Assembly (NCBI RefSeq): GCF_001584145.1
Contig: NZ_CP013232.1
Coordinates: forward strand, 1,922,001 to 1,986,000
Reading direction: 5' to 3'
Source: Collimonas fungivorans
GTDB taxonomy: Bacteria; Pseudomonadota; Gammaproteobacteria; Burkholderiales; Burkholderiaceae_D
Length of the DNA: 64,000 nt
Below the pieces are notes generated by a model. It made no database searches. It saw nothing but the letters and a program-made list of their open reading frames with translations, and was not told where the DNA came from. The position numbers were made by a program, and so were the translations under genes. This document shows, piece after piece, positions 28,701 to 37,864 of the stretch; position 1 is the stretch's first letter; every line of letters begins with the position of its first letter.

Positions 28701-30254
28701 ATGCATTTAAATTTGTTTCAGCGGACGCCGTCTGCTTTAGCGGGGGTACGCTCAATCGTCCTGCCGGTTGCCTTGTTGCTGCCATGGATAGGCGGCAATG
28801 CTTTCGCCTTCGATTTCAATAATGTTGCCAAGCAGGCAAAGGAACTGGCGGCCAATTCCTACAGCAAGCCTGAGGGCAACCTGCCGAAAGAAATCAGCAA
28901 TCTCGATTACGAGCAGTACAAGGATATCCGCTTTCTGCCGGAAAAATTCACCTGGCGCAGCCAGAAGCTGCCGTTTGAACTGGCGTTCTTCCACGAAGGA
29001 TATGCCTTCGACCAGCCGGTCAAGATCAGCGAGATCAATGGCCAGAGCGTGAAGGAAATCCGGTTCGACCCGAATGACTTCGATTACGGCGGCAACAAGG
29101 TCGATACGCGCAAGCTGCGCGGACTGGGTTTCGCCGGCTTCCGCGTGCATTACCCGCTCAACACCAGCAAATACAAGGACGAAGTATTGTCCTTCCTCGG
29201 CGCCAGCTATTTCCGCGCCTTGGGCAAGGACCAGACCTACGGCCTGTCGGCCCGGGGCCTGGCGATCGATACCGGCCTGAGTTCAGGCGAGGAATTCCCG
29301 CGCTTTACCGAATTCTGGATCGAGCGGCCGAAAGCCAGCGACAAAGAACTCACCATCTATGCCTTGCTCAATTCGCGCCGTATCACCGGCGCCTATCGTT
29401 TTGTGCTGAAGCCGGGTTCGGACACCACGGTCGATGTCAAGGCCCAGCTGTATCTGCGCGAAAATGTCAGCAAGCTGGGATTGGCGCCGCTGACCAGCAT
29501 GTATCTGCATGGCGACAACCAGCGCTCGCAAAGCGAGGATTACCGGCCTGAAGTGCACGACTCGGACGGTTTGTCGGTAGCTTCCGGCACCGGCGAGTGG
29601 ATCTGGCGGCCGCTGGTCAATCCGAAGCGGCTGCTGGTGACGTCTTATTCGCTGAGCAACCCGGCCGGTTTCGGCCTGATGCAGCGCGACCGCGATTTCG
29701 GCAGCTACCAGGACCTGGACGCCAAGTACGAACGGCGCCCCAGCGCCTGGGTCCAGCCCAAGGGCAACTGGGGCAGCGGCAGGGTAGAGCTGGTGCAGAT
29801 CCCGACGCCGGACGAAACCAACGACAACGTGGTGGCTTTCTGGGTGCCGGAAAACGTGCCCAAGGTTGGTCAGCCTTTCAATCTGGAATACACTTTGTCA
29901 TGGCAGAAGGAAGCTGAAAAGCGGCCGCCTCTGTCATGGGTGACGCAGACCCGGCGCGGTTTCGGCTACCAGAAGAAGAGCGACGACAACAGTATCGGCC
30001 TGGTGGTCGATTTTGACGGCCCGGTATTCAAGAAACTGTCCGACAAGGTACAGCCGGAGGGCGTAGTCAGCGCCGACGACAACGGCAAGGTGCTGGAAAC
30101 CAAGGTGTTCCGCAACGAGGCTACCGGCGGCTGGCGCATGACGGTGCGGGTGCGGCGCAATGAAGACAACAAACCGGTCGAACTGCGCGGATTCTTGCGT
30201 GGCGGCAGCACAACCTTATCTGAAACCTGGAGTTACATATTACCGCCCAACTAG
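28701..30254 (+). CDS. opgG: Periplasmic glucan biosynthesis protein OpgG
   Basis: A 517-residue periplasmic protein (ATG 28701; an upstream GTG at 28683 is possible). A signal peptide covers about residues 1-35 (VLPVALLLPWIGGNAFAFDF). The mature part carries OpgG/OpgD family marks: YEQYKDIRFLPEKFTWR, FHEGYAFDQPVKI, LGFAGFRVHYPLN, FLGASYFRALGKDQTYGLSA, RGLAIDTGLSSGEEFPRFTE, VHDSDGLSV and GEWIWRPLVNP. OpgG is required to make the branched backbone of osmoregulated periplasmic glucans, with OpgH supplying the linear chain; recent work describes OpgG/OpgD as beta-1,2-glucanase-related. It heads the unit opgG-opgH-opgD, with the opgH frame beginning a few bases after its stop. Confidence 0.93.
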   Translation: MHLNLFQRTPSALAGVRSIVLPVALLLPWIGGNAFAFDFNNVAKQAKELAANSYSKPEGNLPKEISNLDYEQYKDIRFLPEKFTWRSQKLPFELAFFHEGYAFDQPVKISEINGQSVKEIRFDPNDFDYGGNKVDTRKLRGLGFAGFRVHYPLNTSKYKDEVLSFLGASYFRALGKDQTYGLSARGLAIDTGLSSGEEFPRFTEFWIERPKASDKELTIYALLNSRRITGAYRFVLKPGSDTTVDVKAQLYLRENVSKLGLAPLTSMYLHGDNQRSQSEDYRPEVHDSDGLSVASGTGEWIWRPLVNPKRLLVTSYSLSNPAGFGLMQRDRDFGSYQDLDAKYERRPSAWVQPKGNWGSGRVELVQIPTPDETNDNVVAFWVPENVPKVGQPFNLEYTLSWQKEAEKRPPLSWVTQTRRGFGYQKKSDDNSIGLVVDFDGPVFKKLSDKVQPEGVVSADDNGKVLETKVFRNEATGGWRMTVRVRRNEDNKPVELRGFLRGGSTTLSETWSYILPPN

Positions 30255-30262
30255 ACAGGCAG

Positions 30263-32835
30263 TTGCCCACAGCTTTAGATATGGACCTGCCGGATAATTG
30301 TGATCGCTATCTGGATCGCCTGCCTTTGTCGGCAGAGCGGCGCGCGAATTTGTCCAAACAGCTGGCGGCGGCTGGCGATGCGCCGATGGCCACCTTGCAT
30401 CAGGCCCTGGCCGGAGCTGCTGGCGCCGGTGCGGCGACGGACCTTGCCAATCCTGCTTATGCATCGGTGGCGGCACGTTTGCAGCTGGCTTTTACGCAGG
30501 CGCCGATTACGGGCCAGGCCGAGCCAGCTGGGCCGCATCAGATGGCGGACATCAGCACCGACGACAGCGGCCGCGCCCGCATCGCCATCGCCCCGCCGCT
30601 GCAACGCACGCCGATCGTGGCCCACCCATGGGGGACCCTGAATCCGCTGGTGCGCTGGATCGAAACCGCCAACAAACAATTCGACCTGCGGCCGCGCGCC
30701 AAGCAGCGGCGCCATAAGAAGCCCGCGCGCTCGACCGAGCTGCCGCAGCCGGAGCCGCTGCCGGTAGCCGAGGTCGACAGCCATGACCAGCACAAGAGCA
30801 AGTCGCGCGGCAACCTGCGGCGTATCGTGCTGCTGTTGCTGATGCTGGCGCAGACAGCGATGGCGACGTATTTCATGAGCGCGGTGCTGCCGTATCACGG
30901 CGACAAGCCGCTGGAACTGGTCACACTGGGCCTGTTCGCCCTGTTGTTCTGCTGGGTCTCGGCCGGATTCTGGACCGCCATGGCCGGGTTCCTGGTGCTG
31001 ATGCGCGGCACCGACCGTTATGTGATTTCGCGTGAAGAGGCTGCCCGGGGCCGATCCCGGCCAGCGCCAGGACGGCGATCGTGATGCCGATCTGTAATGA
31101 AGACGTCACCAGGGTCTTTGCCGGCCTGCGTGCAACCTACGAATCGGTTGCCGCCAGCGGCGAGCTGGACCGGTTCGATTTCTTCGTGTTGAGCGACAGC
31201 GGCGACAGCGATATCTGCAGCGCCGAACTGGACGCCTGGGCCAGCCTGTGCCGCACCATAGGCGGCTTTGGCCGCATCTTCTACCGGCACCGGCGGCGCC
31301 GCGTAAAACGCAAGAGCGGCAATATCGACGATTTCTGCCGGCGCTGGGGCGCCAACTACAGCTATATGATCGTGCTCGACGCCGACAGCGTCATGAGCGG
31401 CAGCTGCCTGACGACGCTGGTGCGCCTGATGGAAGCCAATCCGACTGCCGGCATCGTGCAGACCGCGCCACGCGCGGCCGGCCGCGATACCTTGTATGCG
31501 CGCATCCAGCAGTTTTCGACACGCGTCTACGGCCCCTTGTTTACCGCCGGACTGCACTACTGGCAACTCGGTGAATCACACTATTGGGGGCACAACGCCA
31601 TCATCCGGCTGCAGCCGTTCATGGAGCATTGCGCACTGGCGCCGCTGCCGGGCGAGGGCGCCCTGGCGGGTGAAATCCTGTCGCATGATTTTGTCGAAGC
31701 GGCGCTGATGCGGCGCGCCGGCTGGGGCGTCTGGATCGCCTACGACCTGGCCGGCAGCTACGAGGAAATGCCGCCCAACCTGCTCGACGAACTGAAACGC
31801 GATCGCCGCTGGTGCCAGGGCAACCTGATGAACTTCCGCCTGTTCCTGGCGCGCGGCATGCATGCCGTGCATCGCGCGGTGTTCGTGACCGGCGTCATGG
31901 CTTACCTGTCGGCGCCGCTGTGGTTCCTGTCGCTGATGCTGTCGACGGTATTGCTGGCGGTACATACGCTGGTGGCGCCGGAATATTTCGTGACGCCTGG
32001 CCAGCTGTTCCCGGTATGGCCGGAATGGCATCCGGACCGGGCCTTGGCCTTGTTCAGCGCCACCGCAACCTTGCTGTTCCTGCCCAAGGTACTGAGCGTG
32101 GTGCTGATCTGGGCCAAGGGTGCGCGCGAATTCGGCGGCGCCATACGCCTGACGCTCAGCATGATCATGGAACTGCTGTTTTCGATGCTGCTGGCGCCGG
32201 TGCGCATGCTGTTCCATACACGTTTTGTGATCGGCGCTTTTCTGGGCTGGACCATCAGCTGGAAATCGCCGCCGCGCGAGGATGCCGAGACCAGCTGGGG
32301 CGAAGCGATGCGCCGCCACGGCGGCCATACGCTGCTGGGCCTGCTATGGGGCGGCGGCGTGTATTGGCTGGAGCCGGGTTTCCTGTGGTGGTTGTTGCCT
32401 ATCGTCGGCTCGCTGATGCTGTCGATTCCTTTGTCGGTGTTCTCCAGTCGGGTGACGCTTGGCCGCAGCTTCCGCCACGCCCGCCTGTTCGTGATTCCGG
32501 AAGAGGTCGACCTGCCGCCTGAACTGGCGGCCACCACCGTGTACAACGACAATGGCAAGGTGCTGGCCAAGTTCAACGATGCAGTGATCGACCCGGTCAT
32601 GAACGCTTTGGTGTGCGCGGCGGTGAGCGCGCGTCCGGCGGTGCCGGCCGGCGCCCTGGCGGCGCGTGCGGCGCTGCTGCAGGCGGCATTGAAAGGCGGT
32701 CCCGACGGTTTGTCGCCGCGTCAAAAGAATGCACTGCTGGACGATCCCTTGACCTTGTCCCAGCTGCATTTCGAAGTCTGGAATTCGGAGCAAGCCAACC
32801 GGCGCTGGCAGTCCCTGACGACCGCAGCGCGCTGA
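30263..32835 (+). pseudogene. opgH: Glucans biosynthesis glucosyltransferase H (one single-base frameshift)
   Basis: Two adjacent frames make one OpgH/MdoH protein of about 857 residues (E. coli: 847). The first part (30263-31084) holds the cytoplasmic N-terminus and the first membrane helices (RRIVLLLLMLAQTAMATYFM, LGLFALLFCWVSAGFWTAMA) up to [11 protein letters not shown]. The second part continues [20 protein letters not shown], the start of the GT2 domain, with LDADSVMSG (DxD), and RRWCQGN (QxxRW-like motif), then more helices. Joining needs one extra base in CCCGGGG at 31044-31050. OpgH is the inner-membrane UDP-glucose transferase that makes and exports the linear beta-1,2-glucan. The start is TTG 30263 or ATG 30281, uncertain. 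Between intact opgG and opgD, real inactivation would be odd; sequence error is a good alternative. Confidence 0.9.
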
Positions 32836-32869
32836 GCCAGCTCATCGTTCTAATTCAATAAGGAGCACC

Positions 32870-34465
32870 ATGTTACGACGTGATTTTCTGAAGGCGTCGG
32901 CGGCACTCGCCGCCGCCGGTTTTCCCGCAACTTCGCTGCTGGCCGCGGGAACCGCGCCGGCACAATTGAAATTCCTGGGCCAGCCGCAAGCCTTTGATTA
33001 CGCCTGGCTCAAGGGCCACGCAAAACAACTGGCGGGCAAAGCCTATGAACCGCCGGTGAACCATATCCCGCCTGAAGTGAAGGCGCTCGACTGGGACCAG
33101 TACCAGGCGATCAGCTACCGTGACGGCCATGCCTTGTGGGGCGACGACCAGCTGCGTTTCCAGGTCAAGTTTTTCCACCTTGGCCTGTTCTTCAAGAGTC
33201 CGGTGCAGATCTACGAATTGAAGAACGGCCAGGCGCAAGAGCTGGCTTACGACTCGGCGATGTTCAACTACGGCAAGAGCGGCCTGAAGGCGGACCACAT
33301 GCCGAAGGACCTAGGTTTTGCCGGCTTCCGCGTGAATTTCCATACCGACCTCGAACGCGACATCACGGCGTTCCTGGGCGCCAGCTACTTCCGCGCGGTC
33401 GGCGCCGAATGGCAGTACGGATTGTCGGCTCGCGGCCTGGCGATCGATTGCGGCATGGACAAGCCGGAAGAGTTTCCGATGTTCACCAGTTTCTGGCTGG
33501 AGCGTCCGGCCAAGGATTCCGGCAAGCTGGTGGTCTACGCGCTGCTTGATTCGCCCAGCGTGGCCGGCGCTTATCGCTTCGAGATCCAGCCTTCTGCCAC
33601 CATGGTGATGGATGTGGATGTCGCGCTGTATCCGCGCAAGACCATCGAACGCATGGGCGTGGCGCCGCTGACCAGCATGTTCCAGTATGGCGAGAACGAC
33701 CGCCGTATCGGCGCCAGCGACGACTGGCGTCCGGAGATCCACGATTCGGACGGCCTCGCCATGCAGCGCGGCAACGGTGAATGGATCTGGCGGCCGCTGA
33801 CCAATCCCGAGCACCTGCGCTTCAACGCCTACCAGGATGAGAACCCGCGCGGTTTCGGCCTGCTGCAACGGGACCGCAATTTCGATCATTACCAGGATGA
33901 CGGCGTGTTCTACGACCGCCGCCCGAGCCTGTGGGTGGAGCCGAAATCAGGCTGGGGCAAGGGCGCGGTACAATTGGTGGAAATCCCGACTGCCGACGAG
34001 ACCTTCGACAATATCGTCGCCTTCTGGAACCCGGCCGACAAGCCGCAGGCAGGGCAGGAGCGCTTGTTTGCCTATCGCCTGCACTGGGGCAGCAAGATGC
34101 CGTTCTCGCCGCCGCTGGCGCAGGTCGCGGCGACGCGTACCGGCATGGGCGGCGTGGTCGGCCAGAAGCGCACTTATTACTCACGCCGCTTCGCGATCGA
34201 TTTTGCCGGCGGCGACCTGGCCTTGCTGGGCAAGGACGCCAAGGTCAAGCCGATGATCAGCGTCTCGCGCGGCAAGGTTGAAATTACCTCGGCGCGTCCG
34301 CTGGATGCGATCCACGGCTATCGCGTGATGTTCGACCTGAAGCCGACCGACGATAGCGTCGAGCCGATTGATATCCGGGTCTACCTGGCGGCGGATAGCC
34401 AGCCGCTGAGCGAGACCTGGCTGTACCAATGGACCCCGCTGGCGCCGGCCAAGCGCATTTACTAG
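32870..34465 (+). CDS. opgD: Periplasmic glucan biosynthesis protein OpgD (Tat-exported)
   Basis: The 531-residue product opens with a twin-arginine signal (MLRRDFLKASAALAAAGFPA), which marks OpgD rather than OpgG. The mature protein is a paralogue of the opgG product in this window and shows the same family segments: DWDQYQAISYRDGHALWGDD, LGFAGFRVNFHTDLERD, FLGASYFRAVGAEWQYGLSA, RGLAIDCGMDKPEEFPMFTS, IHDSDGLAM and GEWIWRPLTNP, ending LSETWLYQWTP. OpgD limits the length and shape of osmoregulated periplasmic glucans. AGGAG lies just before the ATG. It is the last gene of opgG-opgH-opgD, followed directly by palindromic repeat copy D. Confidence 0.93.
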   Translation: MLRRDFLKASAALAAAGFPATSLLAAGTAPAQLKFLGQPQAFDYAWLKGHAKQLAGKAYEPPVNHIPPEVKALDWDQYQAISYRDGHALWGDDQLRFQVKFFHLGLFFKSPVQIYELKNGQAQELAYDSAMFNYGKSGLKADHMPKDLGFAGFRVNFHTDLERDITAFLGASYFRAVGAEWQYGLSARGLAIDCGMDKPEEFPMFTSFWLERPAKDSGKLVVYALLDSPSVAGAYRFEIQPSATMVMDVDVALYPRKTIERMGVAPLTSMFQYGENDRRIGASDDWRPEIHDSDGLAMQRGNGEWIWRPLTNPEHLRFNAYQDENPRGFGLLQRDRNFDHYQDDGVFYDRRPSLWVEPKSGWGKGAVQLVEIPTADETFDNIVAFWNPADKPQAGQERLFAYRLHWGSKMPFSPPLAQVAATRTGMGGVVGQKRTYYSRRFAIDFAGGDLALLGKDAKVKPMISVSRGKVEITSARPLDAIHGYRVMFDLKPTDDSVEPIDIRVYLAADSQPLSETWLYQWTPLAPAKRIY

Positions 34466-34584
34466 GTAGGGTGGGCACCTATGCCCACGCATGGCCGCGA
34501 TAGTCGGAGTACATGCCTGCGTTGTACCGGAATGGCATGTACGTAGCGTGAATTCACGCGTGGGCACGATGTGCCCACGCTACG
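34466..34584. repeat. GTGGGCAC palindromic repeat, copy D (full length)
   Basis: A 119-bp element with ends GTAGGGTGGGCAC and GTGCCCACGCTACG. It begins at the opgD stop codon and shares with copy C the right part GTGAATTCACGCGTGGGCAC and the hairpin after it. It separates opgD from the ABC exporter gene. Confidence 0.82.
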
Positions 34585-34672
34585 CGCTTGCATTCGGAAC
34601 CGCCTGCTAAATTTACAATATACTGTTGGGCTTGGGCTAGGTTTTTGCCCTGCCTATTTTTGGAGCATTTCC

Positions 34673-36544
34673 ATGTTTGGTTGGTTCGAAAGACTGTTGT
34701 ATCCATATCCGGATACGGTCATGACGCCGCCGCCGCGCGGTTTTTTTGCGTTTGTCTGGGCCTGCACCAAGGGTCTGCGTCCCTACATCATTGCGATGAC
34801 CTTGCTGACTGCCGTCACCGGCGCGTTCGAAGCCTTGCTGTTTGCCATGATGGGACGGATCGTCGACTGGCTGGGCCATGTGCAGCCGGCGGACCTGTGG
34901 CGCCATGAAAGCGGCAACCTGCTGTTGCTGGCGGGGATACTGCTGGCCAGCCCGGTGATCGTCGCCTTGCAAAGCATGTTCAAGCAGCAGGCGCTGGCGG
35001 GTAACTTCCCGATGCTGCTGCGCTGGAAATTCCATCGCCTGATGCTGAACCAGAGCATGCATTTCTACCAGGACGAGTTTGCCGGCCGGGTTGCCACCAA
35101 AGTGATGCAGACTTCGCTGGCAGTGCGCGACGTCTGCATGATCCTGTGTGACATCCTGGTGTTCGTGATGATCTATTTCGTCACCATGGTGGCGGTGGTG
35201 GGCAGTTTCGACGGCTGGATGCTGGTGCCGTTCCTCGGCTGGCTGGCGCTGTATGGCGCTGCGCTGCGCTATTTCGTGCCGCGCCTGAGCAAAGTCGCCA
35301 AGGCCCAGGCCGATGCCCGTTCCCTGATGACCGGTCGCATTACCGACGCTTACACTAACATCGCTACCGTCAAGCTGTTCTCGCATGCAGGCCGCGAGGC
35401 TGGGTATGCGCGCTCGGCGATGCAGGAATTCCTGCAGACGGTGCACGGCCAGATGCGCCTGGTGACCGGGTTTGAAATCGTCAACCACACCTTGAGCATG
35501 CTGCTGATCCTGAGCACCGCCGGCGTTGCGCTGTGGCTGTGGACTCAGGGCCAGGTCGGCATCGGCGCGGTGGCGGCGGCGACCGCCATGGCCTTGCGCC
35601 TGAACGGCATTTCGCACTGGGTGATGTGGGAATTTGCTTCCTTGTTCGAACAGGTGGGTACGGTGCAGGACGGCATCAACACCTTGTCGCGCCAGCAGGC
35701 GGTGCTCGACCAGGCTGATGCCAAGCCATTGCAGGTCAAGCAGGGCACGCTCGATTTCGACCGCGTCGGTTTTGCCTATGGCGGCCAGCGGCCGGTGATC
35801 GACCAATTGTCGCTGCACATCCGCTCCGGCGAAAAGATCGGCCTGGTAGGCCGTTCGGGCGCCGGCAAATCGACTATCGTCAACCTGCTGCTGCGCTTCT
35901 ACGACGTCGAACAGGGCCGCATCCTGATCGACGGCCAAGACATTGCGCATGTCACGCAGGACAGCTTGCGGGCGCAGGTCGGCATGGTGACGCAGGATAC
36001 TTCCTTGCTGCACCGTTCGGTGCGCGACAACCTGCTGTACGGCCGTCCCGACGCCACCGACGCCGACATGCTGGTGGCGGCGCAGCGGGCCGAAGCGCAT
36101 GATTTCATCCTGACGCTGACCGATCCCAAGGGCCGCACCGGCTACGACGCCCACGTCGGCGAACGCGGCGTCAAGCTGTCCGGCGGGCAGCGGCAGCGGA
36201 TTGCGATCGCGCGCGTGATGCTGAAAGACGCGCCTATCCTGCTGCTGGACGAGGCGACCAGCGCGCTCGATTCGGAAGTCGAAGCAGCGATCCAGGCCAG
36301 CTTGTACCGGCTGATGGAAGGCAAGACGGTGGTGGCGATTGCGCACCGCCTGTCGACCATTGCCGCCATGGATCGCCTGATCGTGCTCGACAAGGGCCGC
36401 ATAGTGGAAGAGGGCGATCACCGCAGCCTGCTGGAACACGGCGGCCTGTATGCACGCTTGTGGGCGCACCAGAGCGGCGGTTTCCTCGGCGAGGAAGTGG
36501 ATGAAGACGTGCTGCCGGGCGAAACCCAGGCTGCGCTGGCTTGA
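34673..36544 (+). CDS. ABC exporter, fused permease-ATPase (MsbA/ATM-like)
   Basis: The 623-residue half-transporter has six membrane helices in residues about 25-330 and an ATPase domain in about 360-600. Walker A is VGRSGAGKST, the signature [16 protein letters not shown], Walker B ILLLDEATSALD and the H-loop VAIAHRLST. The start ATG 34673 is preceded by GGAG (34662-34665); the frame is open upstream into the repeat, which is not coding. Type IV ABC exporters of this form move lipids, peptides or drugs; the substrate is unknown. The MacA-like adaptor gene begins 61 bp downstream, so the three following genes may form an exporter with an outer-membrane exit. Confidence 0.9.
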   Translation: MFGWFERLLYPYPDTVMTPPPRGFFAFVWACTKGLRPYIIAMTLLTAVTGAFEALLFAMMGRIVDWLGHVQPADLWRHESGNLLLLAGILLASPVIVALQSMFKQQALAGNFPMLLRWKFHRLMLNQSMHFYQDEFAGRVATKVMQTSLAVRDVCMILCDILVFVMIYFVTMVAVVGSFDGWMLVPFLGWLALYGAALRYFVPRLSKVAKAQADARSLMTGRITDAYTNIATVKLFSHAGREAGYARSAMQEFLQTVHGQMRLVTGFEIVNHTLSMLLILSTAGVALWLWTQGQVGIGAVAAATAMALRLNGISHWVMWEFASLFEQVGTVQDGINTLSRQQAVLDQADAKPLQVKQGTLDFDRVGFAYGGQRPVIDQLSLHIRSGEKIGLVGRSGAGKSTIVNLLLRFYDVEQGRILIDGQDIAHVTQDSLRAQVGMVTQDTSLLHRSVRDNLLYGRPDATDADMLVAAQRAEAHDFILTLTDPKGRTGYDAHVGERGVKLSGGQRQRIAIARVMLKDAPILLLDEATSALDSEVEAAIQASLYRLMEGKTVVAIAHRLSTIAAMDRLIVLDKGRIVEEGDHRSLLEHGGLYARLWAHQSGGFLGEEVDEDVLPGETQAALA

Positions 36545-36605
36545 AACAAACTCAAAAAACGTTGTTCATTGTTCCTGAAATTTGATTATTCCTGAGTTTG
36601 CTCCG

Positions 36606-37853
36606 ATGACTGTTGAACCGACCGATAAATCCGCTTTGCCAACCGCGTTCGGCCATTCCGGCCGGCGCTGGCTGACTGCAATCCTGGCGCTCCTGATTGC
36701 AGTGGGGGCGGGCTTCCTGGTATGGAAGGCGTTCGGCCAGCGGCCGCCGCCGGCGCCCAAGCCGGCGCCGGTGCGGCTGCAGACGGAAACGGTGCGGCGC
36801 GGCGATATCGAACAGGCGGTGTTTGCCAACGGCAAGCTGCAATTGCATAAATACAGCGACGTCGTGGCCCAGGCATCGGGCCAGATCAAGGATGTGCTGG
36901 TATCGGTGGGCGATGACGTCAAGGCTGGCAAGATGGTGGTCGAGATCACGCCGACCCTGCCGTCGGCGCGGCTGGAAAGCAACCGCGCGCAGCTGGCGCG
37001 GTTGCAGGCGGAACTGGCGGACCAGCGGGCGCAGCTTGATTTTGCCGAGCTGCAGTACAAGCGCCAGACCCAGCTGAAAGCGGAAAACGCCACGCGCGAG
37101 GAATCATTCGAATCGAGCCGCATGAGCATGTATTCGGCGGCGGCCCGGGTGGAAGCGATCAATGCCCAGATCCGGCAGACTGAAAGCACCATGAAGGACG
37201 ACGAGGAAACACGCAGCCATACGCAGGTAACGGCGCCGATCAGCGGCACCGTGGTGTCGGTGGCGGCGCGTCCGGGCCAGGCGATAGGCCCCGGCCAGAC
37301 CGTGGCGCCGCTGCTGCGGATCGCCGACCTGAGCCGGCTGACGGTGCAAGCCAGGGTTGCGGAAATCGATGTGCCGTTGCTGCGCAAGGGAATGACCGCC
37401 TATTTCACCACGCCGGGTTATCCAGGCAAGCGCTGGACTGGCAAGTTGCGGCAAGTGGTGCCGGTGCCGGCCGACAGTTCGGGCGAACAAGGCAAGCAGA
37501 CTTTCTACAACGTCCTGTTCGAAGTCGACAACCCGCAGCAGGAACTGATGAGCGGCATGAGCGCGCAGGTGCGCTTTGTGCTGGCGCAGGCGCGCGATGC
37601 GGTGCTGCTGCCGGCAGCGCTGCTGGGCAAGGCGGACGCTGACGGCAGTTATCTGGTGAATGTGGCTGGCGCCGGCCAGCAAGTTAGTCCGCGCAAGATA
37701 AAAATCGGCATTCGCAACGAGCAGATGGCGCAGGTGCTGTCGGGCCTGGAGCCGGGCGAACAGGTGGTGGCAGGCGCGGCGGCAGCTGCAGTGGCGCCGG
37801 CTGCGGTCAAGAACGCAGCATCGGCGGCGGCATCCGCGCCTAAAGCACGCTGA
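36606..37853 (+). CDS. Efflux periplasmic adaptor, MacA/HlyD family
   Basis: The 415-residue product has one N-terminal anchor (WLTAILALLIAVGAGFLVWK), a split lipoyl domain (QASGQIKDVLVSVGDDVKAG and TQVTAPISGTVVSVAARPGQ), a coiled-coil hairpin between them (residues about 120-205, rich in Arg/Gln/Glu) and a beta-barrel region (VQARVAEIDVPLLRKGMTAY). This order matches MacA, the adaptor of MacB-type ABC pumps. No macB follows; instead the upstream gene is an MsbA-like exporter and the downstream one an outer-membrane factor. The tail is an alanine-rich low-complexity stretch. The start ATG 36606 lacks a strong ribosome-binding site; an in-frame TTG at 36582 is the alternative. Confidence 0.88.
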   Translation: MTVEPTDKSALPTAFGHSGRRWLTAILALLIAVGAGFLVWKAFGQRPPPAPKPAPVRLQTETVRRGDIEQAVFANGKLQLHKYSDVVAQASGQIKDVLVSVGDDVKAGKMVVEITPTLPSARLESNRAQLARLQAELADQRAQLDFAELQYKRQTQLKAENATREESFESSRMSMYSAAARVEAINAQIRQTESTMKDDEETRSHTQVTAPISGTVVSVAARPGQAIGPGQTVAPLLRIADLSRLTVQARVAEIDVPLLRKGMTAYFTTPGYPGKRWTGKLRQVVPVPADSSGEQGKQTFYNVLFEVDNPQQELMSGMSAQVRFVLAQARDAVLLPAALLGKADADGSYLVNVAGAGQQVSPRKIKIGIRNEQMAQVLSGLEPGEQVVAGAAAAAVAPAAVKNAASAAASAPKAR

Positions 37854-37864
37854 CGGAGCCGCCG

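Noticed and set aside
31040..31085. Programmed frameshifting in opgH
   Set aside because: CCCGGGG is not a typical slippery sequence, no stimulatory structure is evident, and OpgH is not known to use recoding; a missing base is simpler.
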